From Roseomonas alba (GTDB lineage Bacteria; Pseudomonadota; Alphaproteobacteria; Acetobacterales; Acetobacteraceae): a DNA stretch of 64,000 bases. Shown here in pieces: positions 21,897 through 30,203 of the stretch. Numbering within the stretch: position 1 is the first letter of the stretch; each line of letters opens with the position of its first letter. The stretch spans positions 39,184 to 103,183 of the forward strand of contig NZ_JAHYBZ010000014.1 in NCBI RefSeq assembly GCF_019430885.1. Direction: 5' to 3'. The position numbers were made by a program, and so were the translations under genes. Under the pieces are notes generated by a model. That model searched no databases and was not told the origin of the DNA. It was given only the letters and a program-made list of their open reading frames with translations.

Positions 21897-21959
21897 CCCA
21901 CAGAAACCACGCGGACCCCGAAGGCGTTGCGGGATGGAATGGGTTTTCCGGGGGTGGCG

Positions 21960-22976
21960 ATGACCGGACGGCGGTTGTGGAGCATGGCCAAGGATGCGCT
22001 GCGGGGCTTCATCGCCGATGAATGCCTGAGCCGGGCCGCTTCCATCGCCTATTTCAGCCTGTTCTCGCTGTCGCCGCTGCTGGTGATCGCCATGGCGATC
22101 GCCGGGGCCGTGTTCGGGGAGGATGCGGCGCGCGGCGCGGTGGAGGAACAGCTTCGGGGCCTGCTGGGGCGCGATGCGGCCGAGGCCATCCAGACGGCGA
22201 TTCGCGGGGCGGCGGACGTCGGGCGCGGGACGCTCGCCGGCGTGCTGGGCATCGGGATGCTGCTGCTGACCGCGAGCGGAACCTTCGGGGAGATCCAGGC
22301 CGCGCTGAATGCCATCTGGAAGACCGAGACACCGCCCCAGGGCGGCATTTCCCACCTGCTGAAGGCCAAGGCCGCGGCGATCGGCCTGGTGGGGGCCACG
22401 GGGTTCCTGCTGCTGACCTCGCTGATCGCGAGTGCCGCCATCGCTGCCCTTGGAAGCTGGGCGCGGGCCTGGCTGCCCGGCGGCGCCACGCTGATCGAGG
22501 TGGTGAACATCGCCGTCTCGCTGACCCTGCTGAGCCTGCTGTTCGGCGCGATCTACAAGGTGCTGCCTGACCGCGCCATCGCCTGGCGGGACGTGGCCAT
22601 CGGGGCGGTGCTGACCGCGGTGCTGTTCACATTGGGGAAGTCGGCCATCGGGCTGTACATCGGCGGCGCGGGGATCGCGAGCAGCTTCGGGGCGGCGGGC
22701 TCGCTCGCGGTGGTGCTGGTGTGGATCTACTACTCGGCGCTGATCTTCCTGCTGGGGGCGGAGTTCACGAGGGCCTTCGCGAACCTGGAAGGGTCGCGCA
22801 AGGCGAAGCAGGTGCCGGCGGAGATGCCGAAGGCGGTGCTGGCACCGGATGCCCCGGCGAAGGCCGAGGCGCCGGCCAGGGTCGTGGTGCAGCGGCCGGC
22901 GCCGCTGGGGGCTGTGGCGGGGACGCTGGCGGTGGTGGTGGGCGTGCTGATGCTGAAGGGATCGCAGCGGGGCTGA
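21960..22976 (+). CDS. YihY/BrkB-family inner-membrane protein
   Basis: Membrane protein of 338 residues with six hydrophobic segments. The family start LRGFIADECLSRAASIAYFS (a variant of the D-x-x-x-x-x-AA-x-AYY-x-L core) is followed by SLSPLLVIAMAIAG. A later conserved part is YKVLPDRAIAWRDVAIGAVLTA and VVLVWIYYSALIFLLGAEF. Despite old names (ribonuclease BN, virulence factor BrkB), the role is unclear. The C-terminal 70 residues are a charged linker followed by one more hydrophobic helix. An alternative start at 21,939 adds seven residues. Confidence 0.9.
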   Translation: MTGRRLWSMAKDALRGFIADECLSRAASIAYFSLFSLSPLLVIAMAIAGAVFGEDAARGAVEEQLRGLLGRDAAEAIQTAIRGAADVGRGTLAGVLGIGMLLLTASGTFGEIQAALNAIWKTETPPQGGISHLLKAKAAAIGLVGATGFLLLTSLIASAAIAALGSWARAWLPGGATLIEVVNIAVSLTLLSLLFGAIYKVLPDRAIAWRDVAIGAVLTAVLFTLGKSAIGLYIGGAGIASSFGAAGSLAVVLVWIYYSALIFLLGAEFTRAFANLEGSRKAKQVPAEMPKAVLAPDAPAKAEAPARVVVQRPAPLGAVAGTLAVVVGVLMLKGSQRG

Positions 22977-23014
22977 CGCAAGGCCCCACAGCTTCCGCGC
23001 CTGCCGGACACTGA

Positions 23015-23368
23015 TCAGGCCTGCTGCCGGCCCGGGCGGTCGGCCGTCTCCCGCTGGGCGGCCCAGGTGAGCAGGGCATCCAGCGCCGGGCAAAGGGCCT
23101 GGCCCCATTCCGTCAGACAGTATTCGACCTTTGGCGGCACCTGGTGGTGCACGATGCGCCGCACCATCCCGTCCTTTTCCATCTGCCGAAGCTGCTGGAT
23201 CAGCATCTTCTGGGAGATGCCTGGTATGGCCCGCTCGAGATCGGAAAAGCGCAGGACATTCCCGCCAAAGAGGTGAAACAGGATCACCAGCTTCCAACGG
23301 CCCTCAAGCAATCTGAGGGCGTTCTCAACCCCCTCGGCTGCCGTTTCACGGGTATAATGATGCGACAT
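23015..23368 (-). CDS. HxlR-family transcriptional regulator
   Basis: Winged-helix DNA-binding protein of 117 residues. Core at about residues 12-100: LLEGRWKLVILFHLFGGNVLRFSDL, then ISQKMLIQQLRQMEKDGMV and the wing VPPKVEYCLTEWGQAL. HxlR proteins respond to small electrophiles, aldehydes or redox signals; the single cysteine in VEYCLTEWG could be a sensor but is not the N-terminal cysteine used by YodB-type members. Divergent from the SnoaL-like/SDR pair at 23,467. A perfect inverted repeat lies directly upstream of its start. Confidence 0.95.
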   Translation of the reverse strand: MSHHYTRETAAEGVENALRLLEGRWKLVILFHLFGGNVLRFSDLERAIPGISQKMLIQQLRQMEKDGMVRRIVHHQVPPKVEYCLTEWGQALCPALDALLTWAAQRETADRPGRQQA

Positions 23369-23376
23369 ACTTTTCG

Positions 23377-23389
23377 GTAAGTACCTTAC
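23377..23389. promoter_or_regulatory. candidate HxlR operator
   Basis: Perfect inverted repeat GTAAG-TAC-CTTAC, 8 bases upstream of the HxlR start and about 78 bases upstream of the divergent SnoaL-like gene. It lies in an AT-rich island between two divergent genes. It is well placed for an autoregulated divergent operator; binding is inference. Confidence 0.55.
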
Positions 23390-23466
23390 TTTATTGTGCG
23401 TTCTTGCCTTTCGGAAAGGCTAGGCCGACTTCGGGCGGGCGTACAAGCGTAACCCGGAGAACGACC

Positions 23467-23793
23467 ATGGTCCTGCCATTGCCCAAGCCCATAGCCGAGT
23501 ACTTCGCCGCCGATGCGACGGACGGCACGGCGGTCGCCCAGTGCTTCACGCCCGACGCCGTCGTGGTCGACGAGAAGCAGGAGCATAGGGGCCGCGACGC
23601 CATCGCGCGGTGGAAGACGGAGGCGTCGGCGAAATACGACTATGTCAGCGAGCCCATCGCCATCGACGATCAAGGTGGGAGGATCGTCGTCACCGCGCAT
23701 CTGACCGGCAATTTTCCGGGAAGCCCGGTGGACCTTCGCTATGACTTCACCCTCGCCGGCGATGCCATCGCCCGGCTGGAGATCGTCCCGTGA
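23467..23793 (+). CDS. SnoaL-like/NTF2-fold protein
   Basis: Small protein of 108 residues with the cone-shaped NTF2-like fold pattern: an opening helix (KPIAEYFAADATDGTAVAQC), then TPDAVVVDEKQEHRGRDAIARW, then strand-rich sequence (GGRIVVTAHLTGNFPGSPVDL). Members range from polyketide cyclases to ketosteroid isomerase-like binding proteins; no catalytic residue can be fixed. A GGAG site precedes the ATG. Its stop overlaps the GTG start of the next gene, so it is tightly coupled with the SDR enzyme. Confidence 0.85.
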   Translation: MVLPLPKPIAEYFAADATDGTAVAQCFTPDAVVVDEKQEHRGRDAIARWKTEASAKYDYVSEPIAIDDQGGRIVVTAHLTGNFPGSPVDLRYDFTLAGDAIARLEIVP

Positions 23794-24572
23794 GCTTCGA
23801 CCTGGATCTCGGCGGACAACGCGCCCTGGTGACGGGCGGCACCAAGGGCGTGGGCGCGGCGGTGGTGCGGGCGTTGCTCGCCGCGGATGCGCGGGTGGTG
23901 GCGGCGGCCAGGACCACGCCGCAGGTCGCGGCGCCGGGGCTCGACTACATCGCAGCCGATCTGATGACCGCGGAGGGCTGCGCGGCCCTTGCCAGAGAGG
24001 TGCTGGCCCGGTTCGGCGGCATCGACATCGTCGTCAACGTGCTCGGCGGATCGAGCGCGCCGCCGGGTGGCTTCGCAGCGCTGACGGATGAGGAATGGCA
24101 GAAGGAGCTGAACCAGAACCTCATGCCGTCGGTACGGCTCGACCGGGCCCTGCTGCCGTCGATGATCGCGCAGGGTTCGGGGGTCATCATTCATGTGACC
24201 TCGATCCAGCATGAACTGCCCCTGCCCGAGGCGACAACGGCCTACGCGGCAGCGAAGGCTGCATTGTCGACCTACAGCAAAAGCCTGTCGAAGGAGGTGG
24301 CGCCCAAGGGGATCAGGGTCGCGCGCGTCTCACCGGGCTGGGTCGAGACGGAAGCGGCCGTGGCCTTCGCCACGCGGCTCGCGAGCGAGGCGGGCACCGA
24401 CTATGAGGGCGGCAAGAAGATCATCATGGATTCCCTGGGCGGGATCCCGTTGGGCCGACCGGCCAAGCCTGAGGAAGTCGCCGATCTGATCGTCTTCCTG
24501 GCGTCGCCGCGGGCCGCTGCCATAACCGGCACCGAGTTCGTCATCGATGGGGGAACAGTTCCGACCGCCTGA
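23790..24572 (+). CDS. short-chain dehydrogenase/reductase
   Basis: NAD(P)-dependent oxidoreductase of 260 residues, GTG start overlapping the previous stop (GTGA). Rossmann motif TGGTKGVGAAV at about residues 15-25, NVLGG at about residues 83-87, a catalytic serine in the HVTSIQHELP segment (about residue 137), then the Y-x-x-x-K pair in TAYAAAKAAL (about residues 151-155). The terminal ITGTEFVIDGGTVPTA is typical. The substrate is unknown. It is likely an inducible detoxification or redox operon under the divergent HxlR regulator. Confidence 0.95.
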   Translation: MSFDLDLGGQRALVTGGTKGVGAAVVRALLAADARVVAAARTTPQVAAPGLDYIAADLMTAEGCAALAREVLARFGGIDIVVNVLGGSSAPPGGFAALTDEEWQKELNQNLMPSVRLDRALLPSMIAQGSGVIIHVTSIQHELPLPEATTAYAAAKAALSTYSKSLSKEVAPKGIRVARVSPGWVETEAAVAFATRLASEAGTDYEGGKKIIMDSLGGIPLGRPAKPEEVADLIVFLASPRAAAITGTEFVIDGGTVPTA

Positions 24573-24596
24573 TGCCGCAGGGGCTTCGGACGTCTT

Positions 24597-24829
24597 GGAG
24601 AGGGGCTTTGCCGCTCTCCAGACCTCTCTGCATCAAAGGCCGAAAGGCCCTTGGAAGCCGATATCTGGCGCCGGGCGCCGCCCGACAGAATGGATGCCGT
24701 AAGCCGCTCCTGCGCAGGAAGCGCGCGAGGAGGGCATGCCGACGGTCGCGTTTCCTGCGCCAACAGATTGCGGTCCAGGGGCTCCAAGCCCCCGGGGGTG
24801 AGGTCCGGAGAGGGGCGGCGCCCCTCTCC
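24597..24829. repeat. family A element 2 (hybrid ends)
   Basis: Left end: an outer hairpin of the GGAGAGGGGC..CTCTCC type, then the CAAAGGCCGAAAGGCCCTTGG hairpin at 24,633-24,653. Right end, inverted: the CCAGGGGCTCCAAGCCCC type, then GGAGAGGGGC..GCCCCTCTCC (24,807-24,829). It combines the two inner-hairpin types seen at other loci. Confidence 0.65.
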
Positions 24830-24841
24830 GGCCGCCCGCGC

Positions 24842-24877
24842 AAGAAAAAGGGCGGCGCCCTGTCCGGACGCCGCCCT
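24842..24877 (-). terminator. intrinsic terminator of tuf
   Basis: Read on the minus strand, a GC-rich stem (GGGCGGCG paired with CGCCGCCC around a short loop) is followed by TTTTTCTTG. It lies about 30 bases past the tuf stop. This is the clearest Rho-independent terminator in the window. Confidence 0.8.
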
Positions 24878-24903
24878 CCCTCACCCGCCGAAGCGGAAGT
24901 CGA

Positions 24904-26091
<1,188 letters not shown>

Positions 26092-26148
26092 GGCTCTGTC
26101 CCGCTACCTCGTTCGAACCGTTCCTGAGGACCGTCACCCGCGCATCGC

Positions 26149-26222
26149 TGGAGCGGGTGACGGGAATCGAACCCGCACAACCAGCTTGGAAGGCTGGGGC
26201 TCTACCATTGAGCTACACCCGC
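26149..26222 (-). tRNA. tRNA-Gly (TCC)
   Basis: 74 bases with an encoded CCA. Acceptor stem GCGGGTG pairs with CACCCGC, discriminator T. The anticodon loop CTTCCAA gives TCC for glycine. D arm TAGCTCAATGGTAGAGC is normal. It lies between tRNA-Tyr and tuf in one transcription unit. Confidence 0.98.
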
Positions 26223-26298
26223 GCCGCGAGGCGCCACCAAGCATGCTCCCGCTGCCTGGACCGGGGATCGCGTCCCGTCAGCACGCAGGCGGGCGATA

Positions 26299-26381
26299 TG
26301 GAGGGGGTTGGATTCGAACCAACGTAGGCGCAAGCCAACGGATTTACAGTCCGTCCCCTTTAGCCACTCGGGCACCCCTCC
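26299..26381 (-). tRNA. tRNA-Tyr (GTA)
   Basis: 83 bases without encoded CCA. Acceptor stem GGAGGGG pairs with CCCCTCC, discriminator A. The anticodon loop ACTGTAAA gives GTA for tyrosine. The long variable arm typical of bacterial tRNA-Tyr is present. First gene of the tRNA-Tyr, tRNA-Gly, tuf unit. Confidence 0.97.
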
Positions 26382-26421
26382 GCAGCCGCCCTGCCCTGCC
26401 GGGCTGACGGGAGCGGGCGGG

Positions 26422-26449
26422 ACTATCCGGATTGCACACCCCCTGTCAA
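26422..26449 (-). promoter_or_regulatory. sigma70-type promoter for tRNA-Tyr-tRNA-Gly-tuf
   Basis: Minus strand: a perfect -35 TTGACA (26,444-26,449), a 16-base spacer, and -10 GATAGT (26,422-26,427). Expected start is near 26,415, about 34 bases before tRNA-Tyr. A strong stable-RNA style promoter. Confidence 0.7.
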
Positions 26450-26514
26450 CGGACAGCCGCGCATCCGCAGCAATGCTTGCGTTGGCGCGGCGTCTGCGCA
26501 GGATGCGCGGCATC

Positions 26515-27477
26515 ATGCCACGTCCCCCGAAGCGGCCCACCGGCCGCAGCCCCGCCCGCGCCCCTGGCCACGCGCCGAAGTCGGGCCGCGCACCGCGCCC
26601 CGACCGCGGGGGCGAGGAGACCGGCCGAATCCGCCCCGGCGCCGAGGCCGACACGCCGCGCCACCCCCGCGGCGACGCCCCGCACAAGCCCAGCCGAGGC
26701 CGGCCCGCCGTCACAGCGACGGACGCCGCGCCGGAGGCGCCGCGCCCCGGCGCGGGCGCCGGATCAGGTGCCTACTGGATCTACGGCCAGCACGCGGTGA
26801 TCGCGGCGCTGGCGAACCCGCTGCGCAAGCCCCGCCGCCTGCTGACCACCGCCGAAGCCGAAACCGCCCTGCGCGAGCGCTTTTCCGGCCCATGGCGGGT
26901 CACGCCCGAACGCGCCGAACGGAGCCGCTTCGGCACCTTCCTGCCCGAGGATGCGGTCCATCAGGGCATCGCGCTGCTCGCCGAGCCGCTGGAGCCGGTC
27001 GCGCTGGAGGATGCCATCGAGGCCTCGGAGGGCCCGGTGCTGCTGCTCGACCAGGTGACCGACCCGCGCAATGTCGGCGCCGCGCTGCGTGCCGCCGCGG
27101 CCTTCGGGGCCGCCGCCGTGGTGCTGCAGGACCGCCATGCGCCGCCCGAGACCGGCGCATTGGCCCGCGCGGCGTCCGGCACGCTCGATGTCGTGCCGGT
27201 GGTGCGGGAGGTGAACCTGTCGCGGGCCATCGCCACGCTGCAGAAACACAATTTCTGGGTGCTCGGCCTGGCCGGCGAGGCCAAGCGGACGCTGGCCGAA
27301 GCCGCCCCGCGCGACCGGCGCGTGGCGCTCGTGCTCGGCGCCGAGGACAGCGGCCTGCGCCGCCTGCAACGCGAGACCTGCGACGAGCTGGTCCGCCTGC
27401 CCATGGCGGAAGGCGTGGAGAGCCTTAACGTCTCGGCGGCCGCGGCGGTGGCGCTCTACGAGATCGTGCGGCGGTAG
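26515..27477 (+). CDS. rlmB: 23S rRNA 2'-O-methyltransferase RlmB/TrmH-like
   Basis: SPOUT-family methyltransferase that modifies a guanosine in 23S rRNA. From the ATG at 26,515 it has 320 residues. The first 80 are a basic, proline-rich and probably disordered extension. A substrate-binding N-domain begins at YWIYGQHAVIAAL. The catalytic knot has VLLLDQVTDPRNVGAALRAA (motif 1), VALVLGAEDSGLRRL (motif 2) and the terminal LPMAEGVESLNVSAAAAVAL (motif 3, with knot and SAM site). Starts at 26,473 or 26,503 are also possible. It is divergent from the tRNA-Tyr/tuf unit. Confidence 0.92.
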   Translation: MPRPPKRPTGRSPARAPGHAPKSGRAPRPDRGGEETGRIRPGAEADTPRHPRGDAPHKPSRGRPAVTATDAAPEAPRPGAGAGSGAYWIYGQHAVIAALANPLRKPRRLLTTAEAETALRERFSGPWRVTPERAERSRFGTFLPEDAVHQGIALLAEPLEPVALEDAIEASEGPVLLLDQVTDPRNVGAALRAAAAFGAAAVVLQDRHAPPETGALARAASGTLDVVPVVREVNLSRAIATLQKHNFWVLGLAGEAKRTLAEAAPRDRRVALVLGAEDSGLRRLQRETCDELVRLPMAEGVESLNVSAAAAVALYEIVRR

Positions 27478-27538
27478 GGCACCCTTGTGGGCCCTCCCCG
27501 GCGCGGCGACGATGCCGCCCAACAGGGAGGGACCCACC

Positions 27539-28306
27539 ATGGCATCCGACGCCGCCGAGGCCATCATCGAGGCCCGCCGCAGCAGGCGTATCCTTGCCCC
27601 GCTCGGCGCCATCGCGCCGAAGACGGAACAGGCAGGCTACGCCCTGCAGAAGGAGGTCGCACTGCGCCTGGGCGGCCTGCCGCCGGCGGGCTTCAAGATC
27701 GGCGCCACGACGAAGCAGATGCAGGCCTATCTGGGTCTGTCCGGCCCAGCCGCCGGCTTCGTGTCGAAATCCGGCCTGCGCGCCACGCCGGCCAGCGCCC
27801 GATTCGCCGATTTCCTGAACCCGGGACTCGAATGCGAGATCGGGCTGCGCCTCGCCCGCGACATCGCCCCCGGCGCCTGCACCCACGACCAGGCCGCCGA
27901 GGCGGTGGGCGAGGTCTTCGCCGCCATCGAGATCGTCGAGAGGCGCTATGACGACCTGGTCAAGCTGACCACGCCGACGCTGATCGCCGATCAGGTGTTC
28001 CATGCCGGGGGCGTGCTCGGCGCGCCGGTAAAGGCGTGGCAGGGGATCGACCTCGCCGCGGTGCGCGGGCGGATCACGGTGGATGGCGCGGTGCGCGGCG
28101 AGGGCGTCGGGGCCGACCTGCTCGGCCATCCCTTCGAGGCGCTGGCCTGGCTTGCCGCCTCGGGCGGCGCGGCGGCCTTCGGCGGGCTGAAGGCTGGGCA
28201 GGTCGTGTTCCTGGGGTCGGTCACGCCGCCGATCTGGCTCGATGGCCCCTGCTCCGGGGCGGTGGAGTTCGATGCGCTCGGCCGCGTGGAGCTGGCGCTG
28301 ACCTGA
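27539..28306 (+). CDS. 2-keto-4-pentenoate hydratase-like (FAH-fold) enzyme
   Basis: 255 residues with a GGGAGGG ribosome-binding site. The FAH-type fold of 2-keto-4-pentenoate hydratase (MhpD) and related decarboxylases is seen in GFKIGATTKQMQAYLGL, the acidic metal-site segment PGLECEIGLRLARDI (E-x-E) and AIEIVERRYDD, and FLGSVTPPIWLDGPCSG near the end. The reaction is probably hydration or hydrolysis of a 2-keto acid. No aromatic-degradation genes are nearby, so the pathway is open. It is followed by a family B hairpin repeat. Confidence 0.85.
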   Translation: MASDAAEAIIEARRSRRILAPLGAIAPKTEQAGYALQKEVALRLGGLPPAGFKIGATTKQMQAYLGLSGPAAGFVSKSGLRATPASARFADFLNPGLECEIGLRLARDIAPGACTHDQAAEAVGEVFAAIEIVERRYDDLVKLTTPTLIADQVFHAGGVLGAPVKAWQGIDLAAVRGRITVDGAVRGEGVGADLLGHPFEALAWLAASGGAAAFGGLKAGQVVFLGSVTPPIWLDGPCSGAVEFDALGRVELALT

Positions 28307-28311
28307 GGGGC

Positions 28312-28447
28312 TGTTTGGAAGGTCCGGCACCGGCCCGCACCCCCACCCGGCCACCCGCGTCAGTATCCTGGAATGGGTGGCCGGGTGGGGGTGCGGCCGG
28401 TGCCGGACACGGAAAGGCGTCGCATGGCGCGTTTCCAAACAGACTCT
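28312..28447. repeat. family B long-hairpin repeat, copy 1
   Basis: Two arms of about 33 bases, TCCGGCACCGGCCCGCACCC plus CCACCCGGCCAC and its reverse complement, enclose a loop of about 21 bases (28,322-28,408). A weaker outer inversion CTGTTTGGA / TCCAAACAG frames the unit. A second copy is at 35,482-35,630. It lies between two plus-strand genes. No coding potential. Confidence 0.85.
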
Positions 28448-28523
28448 GACGGGACGGCGAGCGCATTCCCAAGCCGGCGCCCCGCCCATAGCATCGGACG
28501 GATCCCGGGAAGGAAACCGCCCG

Positions 28524-29624
28524 ATGCGCCTCGGCCTGTTCATGATGCCGCTGCATCCGCCACAGCGGCCGATGCATGAGACCCTCGCCGAGGACACGGA
28601 GAAGTCCCTGCTCGCCGACCGGCTCGGCTTCGACGAATTGTGGGTGGGCGAGCATTTCTCGGCGAGTTCGGAGCCCATCGCCTCGCCGCTGATGTTCATG
28701 GCCGGGCTGGTACACCGGACGCGGCTGGCCTTCGGCACGGGCGTGATCAACCTGCCGAACCACCACCCCGCCATCGTCGCCGCGGAGGTCGCGCAGTTCG
28801 ACCATATGTCGGCCGGACGGCTGATGCTGGGCATCGGCGCCGGCGGCCTCGCCTCGGATTTCGAGCTGTTCGGGGACATCGCGCCGATCGAGCGCGGCAA
28901 GCGCATGATCGAGGCGATCGAGACCATCCAGGCCATCTGGGCGCAGGACCCGCCCTATGACCGCGCCGGCCCGGCCTGGCCGATCAGCCTGACGCGCACC
29001 GTGCTGCCGGAATACGGGGTGGGCTTCATGCCCAAGCCCTACCGCGCCGGCGGGCCGTCGGTACACATCTCGGCCCGGCAACCGGATTCCTATGGCGTGA
29101 CGGTCGCAGCCGCACGCGGCTGGGGCGTGATCAGCGCCAATTTCGTCGCCCATCGCGTGCTGGCTGGGCATTGGCGCGGCATGGCGAAGGGGTTGGCCGA
29201 GGCTGGGCGGCCGGTGGACGGGTCGGGCTGGCGCGTCGCGCGCAACCTGGTCATCGCAGGCAGCGATGCGGAGGCGCAGGCCCGCGCCACGGCGCCGGAA
29301 GGCGCGACACGGTACTATTTCGACTATCTCGGCAGCCTGGCGAAGCGGGCGGGGCTCGCCGCCACCATGACCCCGCGCGAGGAGATGGACCCGGCGACCG
29401 CGACGCCCGAGGACATGATCGAGGCCTGCGTCATCGCCGGCAGCCCGCAGGCCGTACTGGACCGGCTGGTGGCGCTGCGCGAGGAGGTCGGGCCCTTCGG
29501 CCACCTGCTGCTGCCCGGGTTGGACTGGTCCGGCGTGAACGCGGCCTGGGAGGCAGAGACGATGAAGCACCTGGCCGAGACAGTGATGCCGAAGCTGCGG
29601 CAGCACGTCACAGCGACGGCATGA
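28524..29624 (+). CDS. luciferase-like (LLM) flavin-dependent oxidoreductase
   Basis: 366 residues. TIM-barrel flavin monooxygenase family: the opening MRLGLFMMPLHPP, LGFDELWVGEHFS (first FMN-side motif), LAFGTGVINLPNHHPAIVAAEVAQFDHMSAGRL (canonical family block, residues about 72-105) and GIGAGGLASDFELFG. The C-terminal VIAGSPQAVLDRL is also usual. Partner flavin reductase and substrate unknown. A GAAGGA site precedes the ATG at 28,524. The stop overlaps the next gene's start. Confidence 0.92.
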   Translation: MRLGLFMMPLHPPQRPMHETLAEDTEKSLLADRLGFDELWVGEHFSASSEPIASPLMFMAGLVHRTRLAFGTGVINLPNHHPAIVAAEVAQFDHMSAGRLMLGIGAGGLASDFELFGDIAPIERGKRMIEAIETIQAIWAQDPPYDRAGPAWPISLTRTVLPEYGVGFMPKPYRAGGPSVHISARQPDSYGVTVAAARGWGVISANFVAHRVLAGHWRGMAKGLAEAGRPVDGSGWRVARNLVIAGSDAEAQARATAPEGATRYYFDYLGSLAKRAGLAATMTPREEMDPATATPEDMIEACVIAGSPQAVLDRLVALREEVGPFGHLLLPGLDWSGVNAAWEAETMKHLAETVMPKLRQHVTATA

Positions 29625-29941
29625 CGGGCGACGCGTTGAACTGGGCGGCCGGCATCGGCTGCTGGCTGATCGGGATCAATGGCCTCACCGTCATCGCCTT
29701 CCACCACGACAAACGCAGGGCCCGGTCAGGCGGACGGCGCGTGTCGGAACGGGCATTGCTGTCCCTGGCGGCGCTCGGCGGCAGCCCGGGCGCCTTCGCT
29801 GCCCGCCACCGCTTCCGGCACAAGACGCGGAAGCAGTCCTTCACGACCGCGCTGCGGACGATCGTGCTGCTGCAGATGCTCGTCCTCGTGGGAGCAGCGG
29901 CGTACGCGCTGTGGGAGGCGCTTGCGCCCCGGCTGCCGTGA
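29621..29941 (+). CDS. DUF1294 small membrane protein
   Basis: 106 residues, ATG overlapping the previous stop (ATGA). Two hydrophobic segments flank the family core: FHHDKRRARSGGRRVSERALLSLAALGGSPGAFAA followed by HRFRHKTRKQSF. The DKxxA and HKTxK blocks are diagnostic for DUF1294. Function unknown; translation-coupled to the LLM oxidoreductase. Confidence 0.9.
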   Translation: MTGDALNWAAGIGCWLIGINGLTVIAFHHDKRRARSGGRRVSERALLSLAALGGSPGAFAARHRFRHKTRKQSFTTALRTIVLLQMLVLVGAAAYALWEALAPRLP

Positions 29942-30123
29942 TCGGTGGCACAGCGGCGTCCCGCTGAAGCTGGACCCAGCCCCGCGACGCTTGGAGCGTC
30001 GGAAAGCTGCGGTCCGGGATGCCACGCATTCAGAGGCATCCACTGCCGGAGTGGGCCGTGCCCCATGGGCACGACGCGCGCGCGGGTGTCGACAGATCCC
30101 TGCCCCGCCCAGCACCAGGTCGA

Positions 30124-30186
30124 GGTTTCCAACGGCCTTTCGGCCTTTGGCGGGTGGGGGTCCGGGGGAGGGCAGAGCCCTTCCCC
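30124..30186. repeat. family A single end (locus 3)
   Basis: One end only: GGTTTCCAACGGCC/TTTCGGCCTTTGG hairpin followed by a G-rich hairpin GGGGGAGGGC..GCCCTTCCCC. The matching inverted left end is not recognisable in 29,942-30,120, so this copy is degenerate or solo. It sits directly past the stop of the minus-strand protease gene. Confidence 0.6.
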
Positions 30187-30203
30187 GCGCCGCCCGGCCG
30201 GTA

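Larger units (their letters stand above)
24573..24903. other. gene-free gap with family A element 2 and the tuf terminator
   Basis: Between the convergent SDR gene and tuf. It is almost fully explained by the family A element at 24,597-24,829 and the tuf terminator at 24,842-24,877. No gene was seen. Confidence 0.7.
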
